Source of the DNA: Heterohyrax brucei
Lineage: Eukaryota > Chordata > Mammalia > Hyracoidea > Procaviidae
Direction: 5' to 3'
DNA length: 64,000 nucleotides
Assembly: GCA_028571685.1 (NCBI GenBank)
Contig: CM053146.1
Span: 114,241,431-114,305,430, forward strand
The notes below the pieces were generated by a model. The model was not told the DNA's origin and made no database searches. It was given only the letters and a program-made list of their open reading frames with translations. Every line of letters begins with the position of its first letter. The stretch's first letter is position 1. The position numbers and the translations under genes were made by a program. Below, piece by piece: positions 44,721 to 55,593 of the stretch.

Positions 44721-46222
44721 AAGCAAGATCTATCTAGAGTTGACTCTTGCTACATTTGACTTCAGTATGCCAGCCAAGTGCTGTCGCACTTCCTTTTTAT
44801 TTAGTTAGTCCCATGGTAAGTAATAATGTTTTATTTACCTACGGAACTCCTTAGAAGGGTTAACACTCCCCCCACCCCATTTAACTTCGTGCTTCTTACC
44901 TAGAATCATCTTCTTCCTTTGATTTATTCTAGGTGTTTTGGTTGTTTATTAATGAAGAAGGTAGTTCCTGTCTCAGATTTCACTGATACCAGTTTGTTAA
45001 AATGAAAAGCTTAGAAAGAACCAGAGAAAAATTTTCCCCCACAGCCTCATCCACGTAAGTCATTACAGAGAGGGTGAGTCCACAAAAAAGCCAAGGGAAA
45101 TAATTTGTCCCAACGAGATCTTTCTTTTAGGGAATTCTTTTAACTGTCATGGCAATGCTTTAATATAATCCATTTGCTAGACAATGGAAACAGCTTTATT
45201 GTATGTAATCTCTATTTTAGTGGTACGTTAGCACCCTAATGAAACAAGGTGAGATGGTGAGATGATCAGTTGAAATCTTAACAGAGGATTAGTATTGTTT
45301 GGGTTCTGCTTTAACCATTCCCTTAATGCACTTTATCCCTTAATGCACTTTAATGCTGCAACATGAAACCTAATTGGTATTGTTCTTCAGAGTCAGTGAG
45401 AATTTATACTTTTGATATTGCTGGAAAAATTGTAGACTCATTTCTTCCTTTTTATAAAAATATAAGTGAATAAAAGAGAGCATTTCTTATTTTTCTGACA
45501 TTGCCTCTGAAGTCTTAAAATTTTGTTATAGTCCATGTGTTAAGTGAGGAAAGAAGATTTTACCGGACTTTATTTTTATTCACTTTTTGTCAGTTCAGAT
45601 TAGAAAGCAATTATAAAAGATGCTTATGGCTTTTTAGTAGGATAATCATAGTCATCCAAGATCATTTGGACAGTGTTGAGCTTAGATAAGATTAAAACAT
45701 TTCCTGTGTGCAGGTTGGCTCTTTAACAACTTCCTGTATTTAGGATATAGAAATGAAGCAAGTCTGAAGAGGCAGCTAGGATGGATGTTCATATTCCATA
45801 TGCTAAACCCCACAAATCCCCAGCTCCTAGGCATTATATGCAAAGGAGAATGCCAGAACAGCATAGGCAAACTCAGAATGAGAGAGCAATGCAAACCAGG
45901 GCCAGTTAGTATACAGAGCAGCCTTCCAGCACACTTCAGTAATTCTTAAAAGTACAGGTGAAATGATACTCTACTTAAAATCAAAGAAAGGTCAAATAAG
46001 GACTGGTTACTTTCTAAAGAAATTATTTTCAAAACTTCTGCTGCCTAAAGTTGTTTATTTTTGGTCTTACTACTATAATTTCTTCATCCAGTATACTGTT
46101 TAGGGCAAAACTGGGAGAAATTTTTGCTTGTTTTGTATTTTTTTTTATTGTTTTCAACATTTGTTTTCACAATAGAGACAGTTTCACAAAGGAACCAAGT
46201 TTTTACTGTGTTCCATCAGTTT
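44721..46222. other. Intronic sequence, nothing recognised
   Basis: Unique-looking sequence with no coding exon or named repeat that I can see. A T run is at 46139-46147. Confidence 0.45.
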
Positions 46223-47810
46223 TTTATGGAAGGAACACACAGAGTTACTATACCAGAAAAAACTGGTCAGTGTTCAACCATTTCAAGTTGTAGAATATGA
46301 TCAAGAACCAACGGTGCTGAAGGAAGAAGTTGAAGCTGCATTGAAGGCATTGGTGAAAACAAGTCTCTAAGAATTGATGGAATATCAATTGAGATGTTAC
46401 AACAAATGCATGCAGCACTGGAAGTACTCTTCTATGCCAAGAAATTTGGAGGATAGCTGCCTGGCCAACTGACTGGAAAAGATCGGTATTTATTCCTCTT
46501 TCCAAGTAAGGTGATTCAACTAAATGCAGAAATTATGGAACAATATCATTCAAATAACATGCAAGTAAAATTTTGTTAAAGATAATTCAAAAGAGACTGC
46601 AGCAGTATATTCACATGGAGCTGCCAGAAATTCAAACCAGATTTAGAAGAGGATGTGGACCCAGAGATATCATTGCTGATGTCAGATGGATCTTGGATGA
46701 AAGAACAGAATACCAGAAAGATGTTTACCTGTGTTTCCATGCAAAGGCATTGTGTGGATCATAACAAATTATAAGTAACCTTGCAGAGAATGGAAATTCC
46801 AACACTCACTTGTGCTCATGAGAAATCTGCGTATGAATCTAGTGGCAGTTGTGAGAATAGAAAAAGGGGACACTGCATGGTTTAAAGGCAAGAAGGTTGT
46901 GTGTGTGAGGGTTGTATCCTTTCAACTTTTCAATCTGTATGCTGATCAAATAAGAGAATCCGGGCTATATGAAGAAGAACAAGGCATCAGAATTGGAGGA
47001 AGACTCATTAACAACCTGCATTATGCAGGCAACACAATCTTGCTTGCTGGAAATAAAGAGAATTTGAAACACTTACCGATGAAGGTCAAAGAACACACCC
47101 TTCTGTATGGATTGCATCTCAACATCAAAAAAGCAGAAATAGTTGCAACTGGACCAGTAGGTGGCATCGTAATAAATAGAGAAAGGATTGAGGTGGTAAA
47201 GAATTTCTTTTTACTTGGTTTCACAATCAATGCCCATGGAAGCAACAGTCAAGAAATCAAAGGATGCATCATGTTGGGAAAATCTGCTACAAAGAACCTC
47301 TTTAAAGTGTTGAAAAGTAGAGATGTCATCTTGAAGACTGAAGTGCTCTTGATCCAAGCCATACTATTTTCAGTCACATCATATGGGTGCAAAAGCTGGA
47401 CACTGAAGAAGGAAGAGAGAAAAAGAATTGATACCTCTGAATTGGGGTACTGTAGAAGAATATTGAATCTGTCATGTACTGTCAAAATAACCAATAAATC
47501 TGTTCTTCAAGAAGTACAACCAGAGTGCTCATTGGAAGCAAAGATGGCAGACTGTGTCTTAACATACTTTGGACATGTTGTTAGAAGAGATCAATTCCTG
47601 GAGGACTTCGTGCTTGGTAAAGTAGATTATCAGTCAAAAAGAGGAAGACCCTCAACAAGGTGGATTGACACAGTGGCTGCAACAATGGACTTCAGCATAA
47701 AAATGATTGTGGTCATAGCACAGGGACTGGGCAGTGTTTCGTTCTGTTGTGCATAGAGTCACAGTGAGTTGGAATGGACTCAGCAACACCAAACAACAAT
47801 GCAACCACTT
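46223..47810 (+). mobile_element. RTE-type LINE copy (sense), 5'-truncated
   Basis: Starts within the region between endonuclease and RT (ATGGAAGGAACACACAGAGT) and runs to the 3' tail (GAGTTGGAATGGACTCAGCA then AACACCAAACAACAATGC). Frames are broken up to about 46800, then the long open stretch 46812-47756 follows. The 3' tail resembles the AfroSINE tail. Confidence 0.85.
46812..47756 (+). pseudogene. RTE RT C-terminal half, catalytic box lost
   Basis: A 314-codon open stretch, the longest in the window, covering the RT from just before FQLFNLYADQIRESGLYEEE to the C-terminal YFGHVVRRDQFLEDFVLGK block. The RT active-site region LHYAGNTILLAGN corresponds to the family YADD(T)..L, so the two catalytic aspartates read G and N. 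The ORF also starts downstream of the palm's first motifs. Length is due to slow decay, not to function. Confidence 0.85.
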
Positions 47811-47846
47811 CTTTACTACATCTTGTCAGAATATTATTTAAGCAGT

Positions 47847-48383
47847 TGTCATGGATTGAGCTGTGTCCCCCTAAAAATATGTGTAGCAATTTGGCTGGCC
47901 AAGATTCCCATTATTGTGTGATTGACATTCATTTTGTGATTTTCTTATGGTGTAACTCTTAATTTATGCCTGTAGATAATAGACTAGAACATGTTAAAGG
48001 AAATTAGGCTGGTACTGCAACACTCTTACTAGGGCACTTCCTCTGGAGCATGGCTTGCTACACCTTGTTATCCTTTTATCTTACAAGAAATGTAACGAAG
48101 GTGAAGCAAGCCAAGAGTGCAGGACATCATACTATCCAGAGAGCAGTACCAGGAACAGAGCTTTTCCTTTAGACTTGAGGTTCCTGTGCCAGTATGCTCC
48201 CTGACCAAAAGGTATTGCAACACAAGGACATTCCTCAAGAGCTGACAGAGAGAGTACATTCACCTTGAGCCGGCACTCTGAATTCAGACTTTTAGCCTAC
48301 TGGACTGTGTGAGAATAAACTTTTCTTTGTTAAAGCCATCTACCTCTGGTATTTTATTAGAGCAATACAAGATAATTAAGACA
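47847..48383 (+). mobile_element. MaLR-type solo LTR
   Basis: About 537 bp from TGTCATGGATTGAGCTGTGT to CAAGATAATTAAGACA. It carries the family blocks TTTAGCCTACTGGACTGTGT, GAGAATAAACTTTTCTTTGT (with an AATAAA signal) and AAAGCCATCTACCTCTGG. It lies between two RTE tails. Confidence 0.8.
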
Positions 48384-48411
48384 GTAGTTTTAAAATTTTA
48401 CCTTATTATTA

Positions 48412-48935
48412 TTAGATGTTGTCAAGTCAGTTGTGACTCATAGAATCTCTATGATCAACAGAAAGAAACACTGCTCTGTCTTGCATCATCCTCATAATGA
48501 TTGGCGTGCTTGAGCCCTTCACTGCAACCCATGTCAGTCCCTCTCTTTGAGGGTCTTCCTTCTTTTCACTGACCCTCCACTCTACCAAGCATGATGTCCT
48601 TCTCCAGGGACTTATCCCCCTTGATAACATGTCCAAAGTATATGAGATGAAGTCTTGCCCTCCTTGCTTCTAAGGAACATTTTGGCTCTCCTCCAATGCA
48701 GACTGGTTCATACTTCTGACAACCCATAGTATATTCAGTTTTCTTTACCAGCAGTATAATTCAGAGATACCAGTTCTTCTTCAATCCTTTTTATTCATGG
48801 TCTAGCTTTTATATGCACATGAGGTGACTGAAAATACCATGGCTTGAATCAGGTGCACTGTAGTCCTTAAGGTGACAGCTCTGCTTTCTAGTACTTGAAA
48901 GAGGTATTTTGCACCAGAATTGCCCAATGTAATGT
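48412..48935 (-). mobile_element. RTE-type LINE 3' end (antisense)
   Basis: Starts at the tail (AGATGTTGTCAAGTCAGTTG), then GATCAACAGAAAGAAACACT, CAAGCATGATGTCCTTCTCC and GAAAATACCATGGCTTGAAT. Same order as 25431-26790, truncated at a different point. It faces the sense copy at 46223-47810. Confidence 0.83.
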
Positions 48936-49119
48936 GTTTTTTATGCAGAGTTTGTTAAAACTTAGTAATTACCAGGTTATGACACTCATTCTCAAAATTT
49001 GTCAGTTTCATCCATCTGTCTGATAAATTCTTTGGGGGTAAATATCAAAGGATTTGTAGTTTTACAGTAATATCTGTCGTCGGCTACCAGAAGGTACAGA
49101 TATAACTCATCTACTAACA

Positions 49120-49310
49120 ATAACATAACATTTCATAAGCATTTATAAGGGCCCAGATTGTCTTTGGCACTTGATTTTAGAGCAATCCCGAAGGCAAGAG
49201 CTTTTATTCCTGTTTTTAACTTCTGAGAACAGCCATGGAAGTAGGAAGTAATTTATCCAAGGTTACACCATTAGTAAGTGGCAGAAGCTGATTCTGGAGC
49301 CTAGACGTTA
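49120..49310 (-). mobile_element. MIR SINE (antisense)
   Basis: TTTATCCAAGGTTACACCAT, then TAGTAAGTGGCAGAAGCTGA and TTCTGGAGCCTAGA. The MIR core is seen in reverse. Confidence 0.7.
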
Positions 49311-49518
49311 AATGTCTATGTTTTATTTCTACAATGTGCCAAGCAGTGTGTATTTATAAATTCTATCAGTGCTTATGTAATTTCTTACTAGAAAAATCAA
49401 TGAATTATAAACACCCATGAATTTTGCTTTTATACAGTTACAACAATTAGTAAGAAAAGGTAGGTAGTAGGCAGAACTGTGTAGTAAATAAAAAAGAATT
49501 CAAAAGTAGTATGTTTCT

Positions 49519-49553
49519 CACACACACACACACACACATACACACACACACAC
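49519..49553. repeat. (CA)n microsatellite
   Basis: About 35 bp of CA repeats with one TA interruption near 49539. It explains the short open frames on both strands around it. Confidence 0.95.
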
Positions 49554-49744
49554 GTTTTACCTCTGATGCCTTCTTGTATCCTCTTTTTCTTGGTTACTTT
49601 ATTCGCATAGAGTTTAATTCCAGTGGTCCTTGTAGAGTAGGTTGTAGTCTGACCATCATATGCAATTTTATGGGAAAACACATTCCGTATTCCAGTAACT
49701 GATTCCCAAATGGACTGCACCGTCGGCGCACATTTAGGACTGTG

Positions 49745-50403
49745 CTATCTATAGCAGGCTGAATAATGGCATCTAAAGATGTATGTGTTTTAATCCCTAG
49801 AACCTGCCAGTGTTGTAAGGCAAGAGAGCATTTGCAGATGTAAGTTCAAAAACCAAACTAAACCCACTGTCACTGAGTCTATATCAACTCATAGCAACCC
49901 TACAGGACAGAGTAGAACTGCTCCATAGGCATTCCAAAGAGCACCTAGCAGATTCTAACTACTGACCTTTTGGTTAGCAGATGTAACACTTAACCACTAC
50001 ATCACCAGGGTTTTGGTGAATAAGTTCAGTATCTTAAAATTGGGAGATTATTCTGGGTTAGTTTGGGTGAACGTAGTGTAATCACAGAGGCTCTTACAAG
50101 TGAAAGAGGGAGACAGGGAGGCAAAAATAGTCAATATTAGATAAGCTGTGAAAAAGACTTGACTAATAATTGCTAGGTTTGAAGACAACAGAAGATGTCT
50201 CCACCCAGAGAATGCTAGAAAAACAAAGGAGCCAATTCTCTTCTAGAAGCTCCAGAAGGAGCTCAGCCCTGTGAAAACTCAGTGATTTTAGCCTAGTGAG
50301 ACACCCTTATGCTTCTGACCTTCTAAAGTGTAAGTTAATAAAATTGTGTTCTCACTCACTCGATGTTTGGTACTTTGTTACAGCATGAACAGGAAACTAA
50401 TAC
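49745..50403 (+). mobile_element. Ancient LTR-like repeat split by a SINE
   Basis: GCAGGCTGAATAATGGCATC, then (after the SINE at 49846-50015) GATTATTCTGGGTTAGTTTG, GTAATCACAGAGGCTCTTAC, TCCAGAAGGAGCTCAGCCCT, and a terminal GTTACAGCATGAACAGGAAA. This is the order of a common eutherian MLT1-like LTR, clearly older than the MaLR-type copies above. The family name is tentative. Confidence 0.6.
49846..50015 (-). mobile_element. AfroSINE-like SINE inside an LTR relic
   Basis: Tail with AACCAAACTAAACCCACTGT and CAACTCATAGCAACCCTACA, middle CAGAGTAGAACTGCTCCATA and head ending ACATCACCAGGGTTTT. Flanks TGTAAGTTCA and ATAAGTTCAG look like a target-site duplication (TAAGTTCA). Confidence 0.9.
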
Positions 50404-50711
50404 CTTGTCTCTCATTCTGTTTTAAAACTTGGAAAGTAATGTTGGTATTTTCAAGTTTTGTACTAACTAGGCTTCAAGGTTCTCTAAGACACGGCACTAC
50501 AGATCAGTTAATTGGTGGCTGCATTCCTTTCAAAGTTCTTCGCAAACCGATTTTCAGTCTGTGTGGGTTGTCTTTCGTTCTCCAGTGTTTGAATGTCAAG
50601 CTTCTTCTTAGTTACGTTATTGTCTCATATTGTGCAGACATTACCTCAGTGTCACATCAGTTTTTCATTGCTATATGAATAGATAGTGTTTTTTTTTGTT
50701 TTTGTTTTTGT
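50404..50711. other. Intronic sequence, nothing recognised
   Basis: About 300 bp with a chance open frame. It ends in a T-rich run (50690-50720) that belongs to the next SINE's tail. Confidence 0.4.
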
Positions 50712-50985
50712 TACCTTCTATTTAGATGGCCTCCGGCTAACTTGTGGTGACCCCATGTTCAGTTGTGTGAAATGCTGCCCAGTCCTGCACCATCGCATGT
50801 TGATCCTTAGGGTTTTAATGGACTGATTTTCAGAAATAGATCACCAGCCCTTTTTCCCTAGTTTGTACTAGTCTGCAACTACTGCTAAAATGTGTTTAGT
50901 ATTATAGACCCATGCATGTTTCCACTGACTGACAGATTGTGTTGGTGCATTGGCTTGGAATCATACTCAAGTCTCCTAAAGTTTC
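50712..50985 (-). mobile_element. Long afrotherian SINE of a second type
   Basis: Antisense: GTTGTGTGAAATGCTGCCCA, then GATTTTCAGAAATAGATCAC, CATGTTTCCACTGACTGACA, GGTGCATTGGCTTGGAATCA and CTCAAGTCTCC. The last, read on the minus strand, is a B-box-like tRNA head. It differs in body from the common AfroSINE and looks like the longer second afrotherian family, though I cannot name it with certainty. Confidence 0.55.
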
Positions 50986-51384
50986 AAGGATTGATGCTAA
51001 GTAAGCCACAGCAAAGCTTAGTGTTCACTCACTGATTCCTTTTAATTGAATGTGAGAACTTCTGCAAATTGAAAATTTTTAATGATTATTTTACCAGTTA
51101 ATTATCATTATTTTTTTTGCTTGGTTATAGAAGACAACTGTAATATAAAACTGAAATATGAGGATGTATAACTTCTATTACATAAATTGGACTACTGCCA
51201 ATGCTTTATTAAATATACAAAAGTGAAGCTGTATTATGTGGTAAAGTACAATGGGAGAATGATCTCTATCTTTGACTAAGCTCTGACTATCACAGGGACT
51301 TGGTTTGGAGGGATGCCAGACATTCTTGTGGGCTTCAGAGAGGATAGGCTAAACCACTGGATCACATTTGATGTTTAGTGCTCA
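50986..51384. other. Intronic sequence, nothing recognised
   Basis: AT-rich unique-looking sequence. Confidence 0.4.
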
Positions 51385-51600
51385 AATATTACAGTTTCAG
51401 CCCTGCTTTACCCCTTTTTAGTTATGTGTCATTGGATAAGTTCTTTAATCCCTGGTATCCTTGATTTCCTTACTTGTGAAATGTATGCAATGTTAGTTCT
51501 TATGTTATAGGGAATATTTAAGGAGTTAAATAAGGTGAATTGTACGTTTCAACTACAGTATGGTGCATAGTAAACACTCAAATATTATCTAATATATTTA
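51385..51600 (+). mobile_element. MIR SINE
   Basis: TCATTGGATAAGTTCTTTAA, then ATTTCCTTACTTGTGAAATG, TATTTAAGGAGTTAAATAAG and GTGCATAGTAAACACTCAAA. All MIR landmarks are in order. Confidence 0.78.
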
Positions 51601-52494
51601 ACAATATTTTTATCATGATGTTTTACCCATACATTTTGGTTTAACCGTTAAATGTTTTAAATTTAAACATTAAAGCATAAAACAATTCCTAAATAAACTT
51701 CAGCTGTTTTTAAGAAATTTATTAAACTTGTTTGAAGGTTATTAAATTTGAATAGTTTTGTAAGAAGATGCTGTATTATTAAGGTGAAATATTTAATGTA
51801 TTACTATTGAGAAATGAAAATGTCAGTTTGACTAATTTTAACTTTAAAATGAGAATCCTTCTATCACAAAAAGTGATTTGGTAATATAAGCCTTTAGGGG
51901 TCTGTGTAGTTTTAAAATGGAGACTGGTTTGTGCAATAATTGAACCAGCCAGAATAATTGCACTGGTGACCTAAAATCGGATGCTTTATCCTTCAGCCTG
52001 AGTGGCTTTCTTGGCACACTCTGTTGCCCTCTAGTGGAATCCACAGCTTCCAAGAAACCAGCAAACAGGAGATACTTCCTGAATGGGATGAAGCGTTCTG
52101 TTCTAGTTTATTCTGAAATAGTTTTCATGGTATATGTAGTATGTCTCATGGACTGAGACACAGATAGTGAAATCAGAGATTTTGTATTTCAGCCCATGTG
52201 TGCTTCCACTGACACAGTGATTGTCAGATCTTGTTGACCTCTGATACCAGTATCCTACCTGTGCATTTGTGGGCAGGTTGTCTTAGAAGGACTGGAGCAA
52301 ATTCTTTGAACTAATAAAACTCCTCTTTTTTCTTTCTTCCTCCTCTTCTCTTTGTTTTTTCCATTTCAGTGTCTTTCCATCTTTCTGTTCAGTGGCTAGC
52401 TATGATGAAATGTATGGCTTTTCAGTGAGTTGTTGAAATAGCTTATGAGATACACTGTGTTTTATTGGAAGGAGTGGGGATAATACACTAAATT
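51601..52494. other. Intronic sequence, nothing recognised
   Basis: Unique-looking sequence without recognisable gene or repeat. 52320-52360 is a short TC-rich tract. Confidence 0.45.
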
Positions 52495-52648
52495 AAACCA
52501 GTTGCCACCTAGTTAAGTCTGACTTACAGCAACCCTATAGGACAGACTATAAATGCCCTACAGAGTTGGCAGGGAGCAGCTGGTGAATTCAAACTGCTAA
52601 CCTTTTGGTTAGCAGCTAAACTTTCAGCTACTACATCACCAGGCCTCC
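52495..52648 (-). mobile_element. AfroSINE-like SINE
   Basis: Tail with GTTAAGTCTGACTTACAGCA and ACCCTATAGGACAG, a B-box region AATTCAAACTGCTAACCTTT, and a head ending ATCACCAGGCCTCC. Confidence 0.9.
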
Positions 52649-52936
52649 TAAATTAATTTCGTGTCATTTTTAAGCCTTTATTTTGTCACCAAGACTCTCC
52701 TTTTCTAAATCAAGTACCTGTTTTAATCTCTTGGATTTTAAGTCAGTATCTGGTGTTTTCAATTATTTTCCTCCAAAATTCTTACTTTGGGTTACCAGTG
52801 TTGGTGTTGTGAAACCATAGCATTTGGGAGAAATGCTTGAAGAATGTTTCAGAAATAACTGCAGGGCCCCTGAAGAATAAAATAATCACCTTGGCCAAGA
52901 TAATCCATTTAAAACTTGGAAGTATTACTATTTGAT

Positions 52937-53087
52937 TATACCCACTGCTGTCAAGTTGATTCCAACTCATAGTGACCCTATTGGTCAGAGTAGAACTGCC
53001 CCATAGAGTTTCTAAGGAGAGCCTGGTAGATTTGAACTGTTGACCTTTTGGTTAGCAGATGTAACAACCACAACGCCACCAGGATTT
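52937..53087 (-). mobile_element. AfroSINE-like SINE
   Basis: Tail CCACTGCTGTCAAGTTGATT, middle GTCAGAGTAGAACTGCCCCA and TAGAGTTTCTAAGGAGAGCC, head ending ACGCCACCAGGATTT. Confidence 0.92.
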
Positions 53088-53691
53088 GCTTGTAGAATTG
53101 GAAAATCATAGAGTTATAGCTGGAATCTGTAACAGTCATGTAACCTAACCCAATTATTTTGCAAAATGGGGAAAAGCTGAACTAGGAAGTACTTGAAGAA
53201 CTCCATGTCTCCAACCCTAATTTCCTTCTTGGGATCCTGATAACATCTCATGTAGATCAAAACTGTTTGCTCTCCACCACTTCCAGTCCCCACTGAGTTG
53301 GCTTTCTCCATTTTGCTTCTTTATTTCTGCCAAAAGGAGAACATTCTAGTTTCCAGGCTTGAAATCATAGCCGTTTAGTAAATTTTTTTCTTTAATAAAT
53401 CTGATTCAGTTTTTCCTTTAAACAGTCTCCTTGACTTAGGTATTTAGTGCTGCTATAACAAATACTACAAATGATGGCTTTAACAAAGAGAAATTTCGTC
53501 TCTTACAGTCCACAAGGCTAGAAGTCCAAATTCAGGGTACCAGCTCCAGTGGAAGACTTTCTGTCTGTGTCAGCCCCAAGGGAAAATAATTGTCATCGGT
53601 CTTTCCCTGGTGTAGGAATTTTTCAGCAGTGACCCTCCTGTCCAAAGGACTTGTGTTCCTGGCTTTTCTTGCCTGTTAGTAATGAGATCCC

Positions 53692-54045
53692 TTGGCTGAC
53701 TGTGCTGTGCACTGGAGATGACAAAGACAGCAAGCAGCCGCCGCCGCCGAGAAATGGCAGCAGCAAAGCCAGGAGAACAGCAGAGAGCTAAGTGCCTTTG
53801 CTCAGGAGGCTTCCTTTTGGCATGAGGTATCTCCGGGCGCATAGGAGTGGGGCTAAAAAGCTTGGCACACTTGCCGTGGCTGGGCAGGCATGGTGAGGCC
53901 TGAGGGGCCGAAAGACTGAAAAACCAAGGAGCAGAAGCTGAAGAGACAACAAACACAGAAACAGAGGTGCCTCAGTATCAAAGGGTAGTGCTGTGACCTC
54001 TAGGGCCTCGAAGGGTAGAGTCACCACTCAGATAGACTGGGAGAA
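53692..54045. other. CpG-rich spacer of the fold-back element
   Basis: Contains GCAGCCGCCGCCGCCGAGAA, TATCTCCGGGCGCATAGGAG and GGGGCCGAAAGACTG, the highest CpG density in the window. The 128-codon minus-strand frame over it (53570-53956) has no domain, crosses into the LTR arm, and is best explained by the GC content. The origin of the spacer is unknown to me. Confidence 0.6.
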
Positions 54046-54226
54046 TGGGGACCTCATACTGCCGAGAAAGTAATGCCAGAAGCAGGAGATGTCCTTTTGA
54101 CGTGGGATCCTTGCACTGAGAAGCTCCTGGACCAGGGAAAGATTAATGACAAGGACCTTCCCCGAAAGCTAAGACAGAAGAAGCCTTCCCATGGAGCTGG
54201 TGACCTGAATTCAGACTTGTAGTTTG

Positions 54227-54397
54227 GAACCCTGGTGGCTCATTGGTTAAGCAGTCAGCTGCTGACTAAAAAATTAGCCGTTTGAATGCACAAGGGTCTC
54301 CATGCAAACATATAGGGCAGTTCTGTCCTATCCAGTAGAGTTGTTATGAGGTGGAATAAATTCAGCAGCAGTGGGATTTTGTTTCTGTTTCTGGTTA
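54227..54397 (+). mobile_element. AfroSINE-like SINE inside the fold-back
   Basis: Head TTGGAACCCTGGTGGCTCAT, B-box region GCCGTTTGAATGCACAAGGG, tail GGTGGAATAAATTCAGCAGC. It interrupts the sense LTR arm between CAGACTTGTAG and TTAGAGTGTG. Confidence 0.88.
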
Positions 54398-54626
54398 GAG
54401 TGTGACAGAGTAAAGTTCTGTTTGTTAAAGCTGTCTGCTAGTGGTATTTCTACTGCAGCAGCAACAGAAAACTAAGACACTCCTGTATTCATTTGACTCT
54501 TTTCCACAGCTACCAAATTTAAATCCACAAAATCTCATAGCGGGGTTAATGTAATTGGTAAGGACTTGAATTTTTTTTTCACTGGCCTTCACTTTACCCC
54601 TCAACTATTTTGTGTAGTAAATGTCA

Positions 54627-54842
54627 GCAGAGTGATTAAGAGCTGGGACTCTGGACAGGCAAAGTCACTTCATTTTTTTTTTCTTTCTCTACGACTTGGG
54701 TGTCCTTAGGGAAATTATGTAATCTTTCTGTGTTTCAGCTTCTACAACATTGGATAGTACTGGTTTTGCAAATTAATACGTATAAAGTGTTTAAGAGAGT
54801 ACCTGGTGTATAGTAAATCATAAATACATGTTAACTATTAGT
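54627..54842 (+). mobile_element. MIR SINE
   Basis: GTGATTAAGAGCTGGGACTC, then TAGGGAAATTATGTAATCTT, CTTTCTGTGTTTCAGCTTCT and GTACCTGGTGTATAGTAAAT. Complete in order and well preserved for its age. Confidence 0.8.
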
Positions 54843-54867
54843 GTAAATTAGTATACAGCTACCATTA

Positions 54868-55566
54868 GATCAAAGATTACACTCTTCGATATGGATTACA
54901 TCTAAATAATAATAATAATAATAAAAATCCTTACAACTGGACCAGCAGGTAACATCGTGATAAATGACAACTTATTAAAGTTGTCAAAGATTTTAATTTT
55001 ATTTGAGTCCACAACTAACACCCATAGAAGTAGTGGCCTTGAAATCAAATGATGTAATGGGCAAATCTACTGCAAAAGATCTCTTTAAAATGTTAAAAAG
55101 CATACCTGCTACTTTGAAGACTACAATGTGCCTGACCCAAGCCATGATATTTTCAGTCACCATGTGTTTATGTGAAAGGTGAACAATAAATAAGGGAGAC
55201 TGAAGGAGAATTGACACCTTTGAGTTGTAGTGTTGAAGAAAAATATTTAGTATACCATGGACTTCCATAAGAAAAAATGAATCTGTCTTGGAGAAAGTAT
55301 AGTCATAATGCTCCTTAGAAGTGAGGATGGCATGGCTTCATCTTGTATACTTTGGACATGTTATTAGAGGAGAGTGGTCACTGGAGAAGGACATCATGCT
55401 TGGTAAAGTCTCATTGAGAAAGAGGAAGACTCTCAACAAGATGAACTGACACCAAGGCTGCAGCGATGGAAGCATAGGGACTGTTGTGAGAATGGCGAAG
55501 GACTGGGTAATATTTCACTCTGTTGTCCTGTGAGTCAGAACCAGCACGATGACACCTAACAAAAAG
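54868..55566 (+). mobile_element. RTE-type LINE 3' half (sense)
   Basis: Aligns by eye to the 46223-47810 copy from the region after the RT core to the tail. Examples are TCGATATGGATTACATCTAA, GATCTCTTTAAAATGTTAAA and TATACTTTGGACATGTTATT. It carries many stops. It ends with GTGAGTCAGAACCAGCACGA then ACACCTAACAAAAA. An (AAT)n tract lies at 54907-54923. Confidence 0.83.
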
Positions 55567-55593
55567 AGCATTAGTGTAGATTATATTATTTCT

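Larger units (their letters stand above)
53432..54479. mobile_element. Fold-back of two inverted MaLR-type half-LTRs
   Basis: The left arm (53432-53691) is the antisense 3' half of the LTR family, from TGACTTAGGTATTTAGTGCT to AATGAGATCCC. The right arm (54046-54479) is the sense 3' half, from GGGGACCTCATACTGCCGAG to AGAAAACTAAGACA. Both arms stop at the same LTR position (GGGACCTCAT). Between them lies a 354-bp spacer unlike the LTR, CpG- and GC-rich, with (GCC)n at about 53738-53750. The right arm is split by a SINE. Confidence 0.7.

Noticed and set aside
46812..47756. 314-codon frame as a host gene
   Set aside because: It reads as the RTE reverse transcriptase and C-terminal region, with a lost catalytic box and repeat sequence on both sides.
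49519..49553. (CA)n tract as a CRISPR-like or regulatory array
   Set aside because: It is a plain dinucleotide microsatellite.
53570..53956. 128-codon minus-strand open frame as a gene
   Set aside because: It spans the LTR arm and the GC-rich spacer, has low-complexity Arg/Pro/Ser content, no domain and no splice or promoter context.
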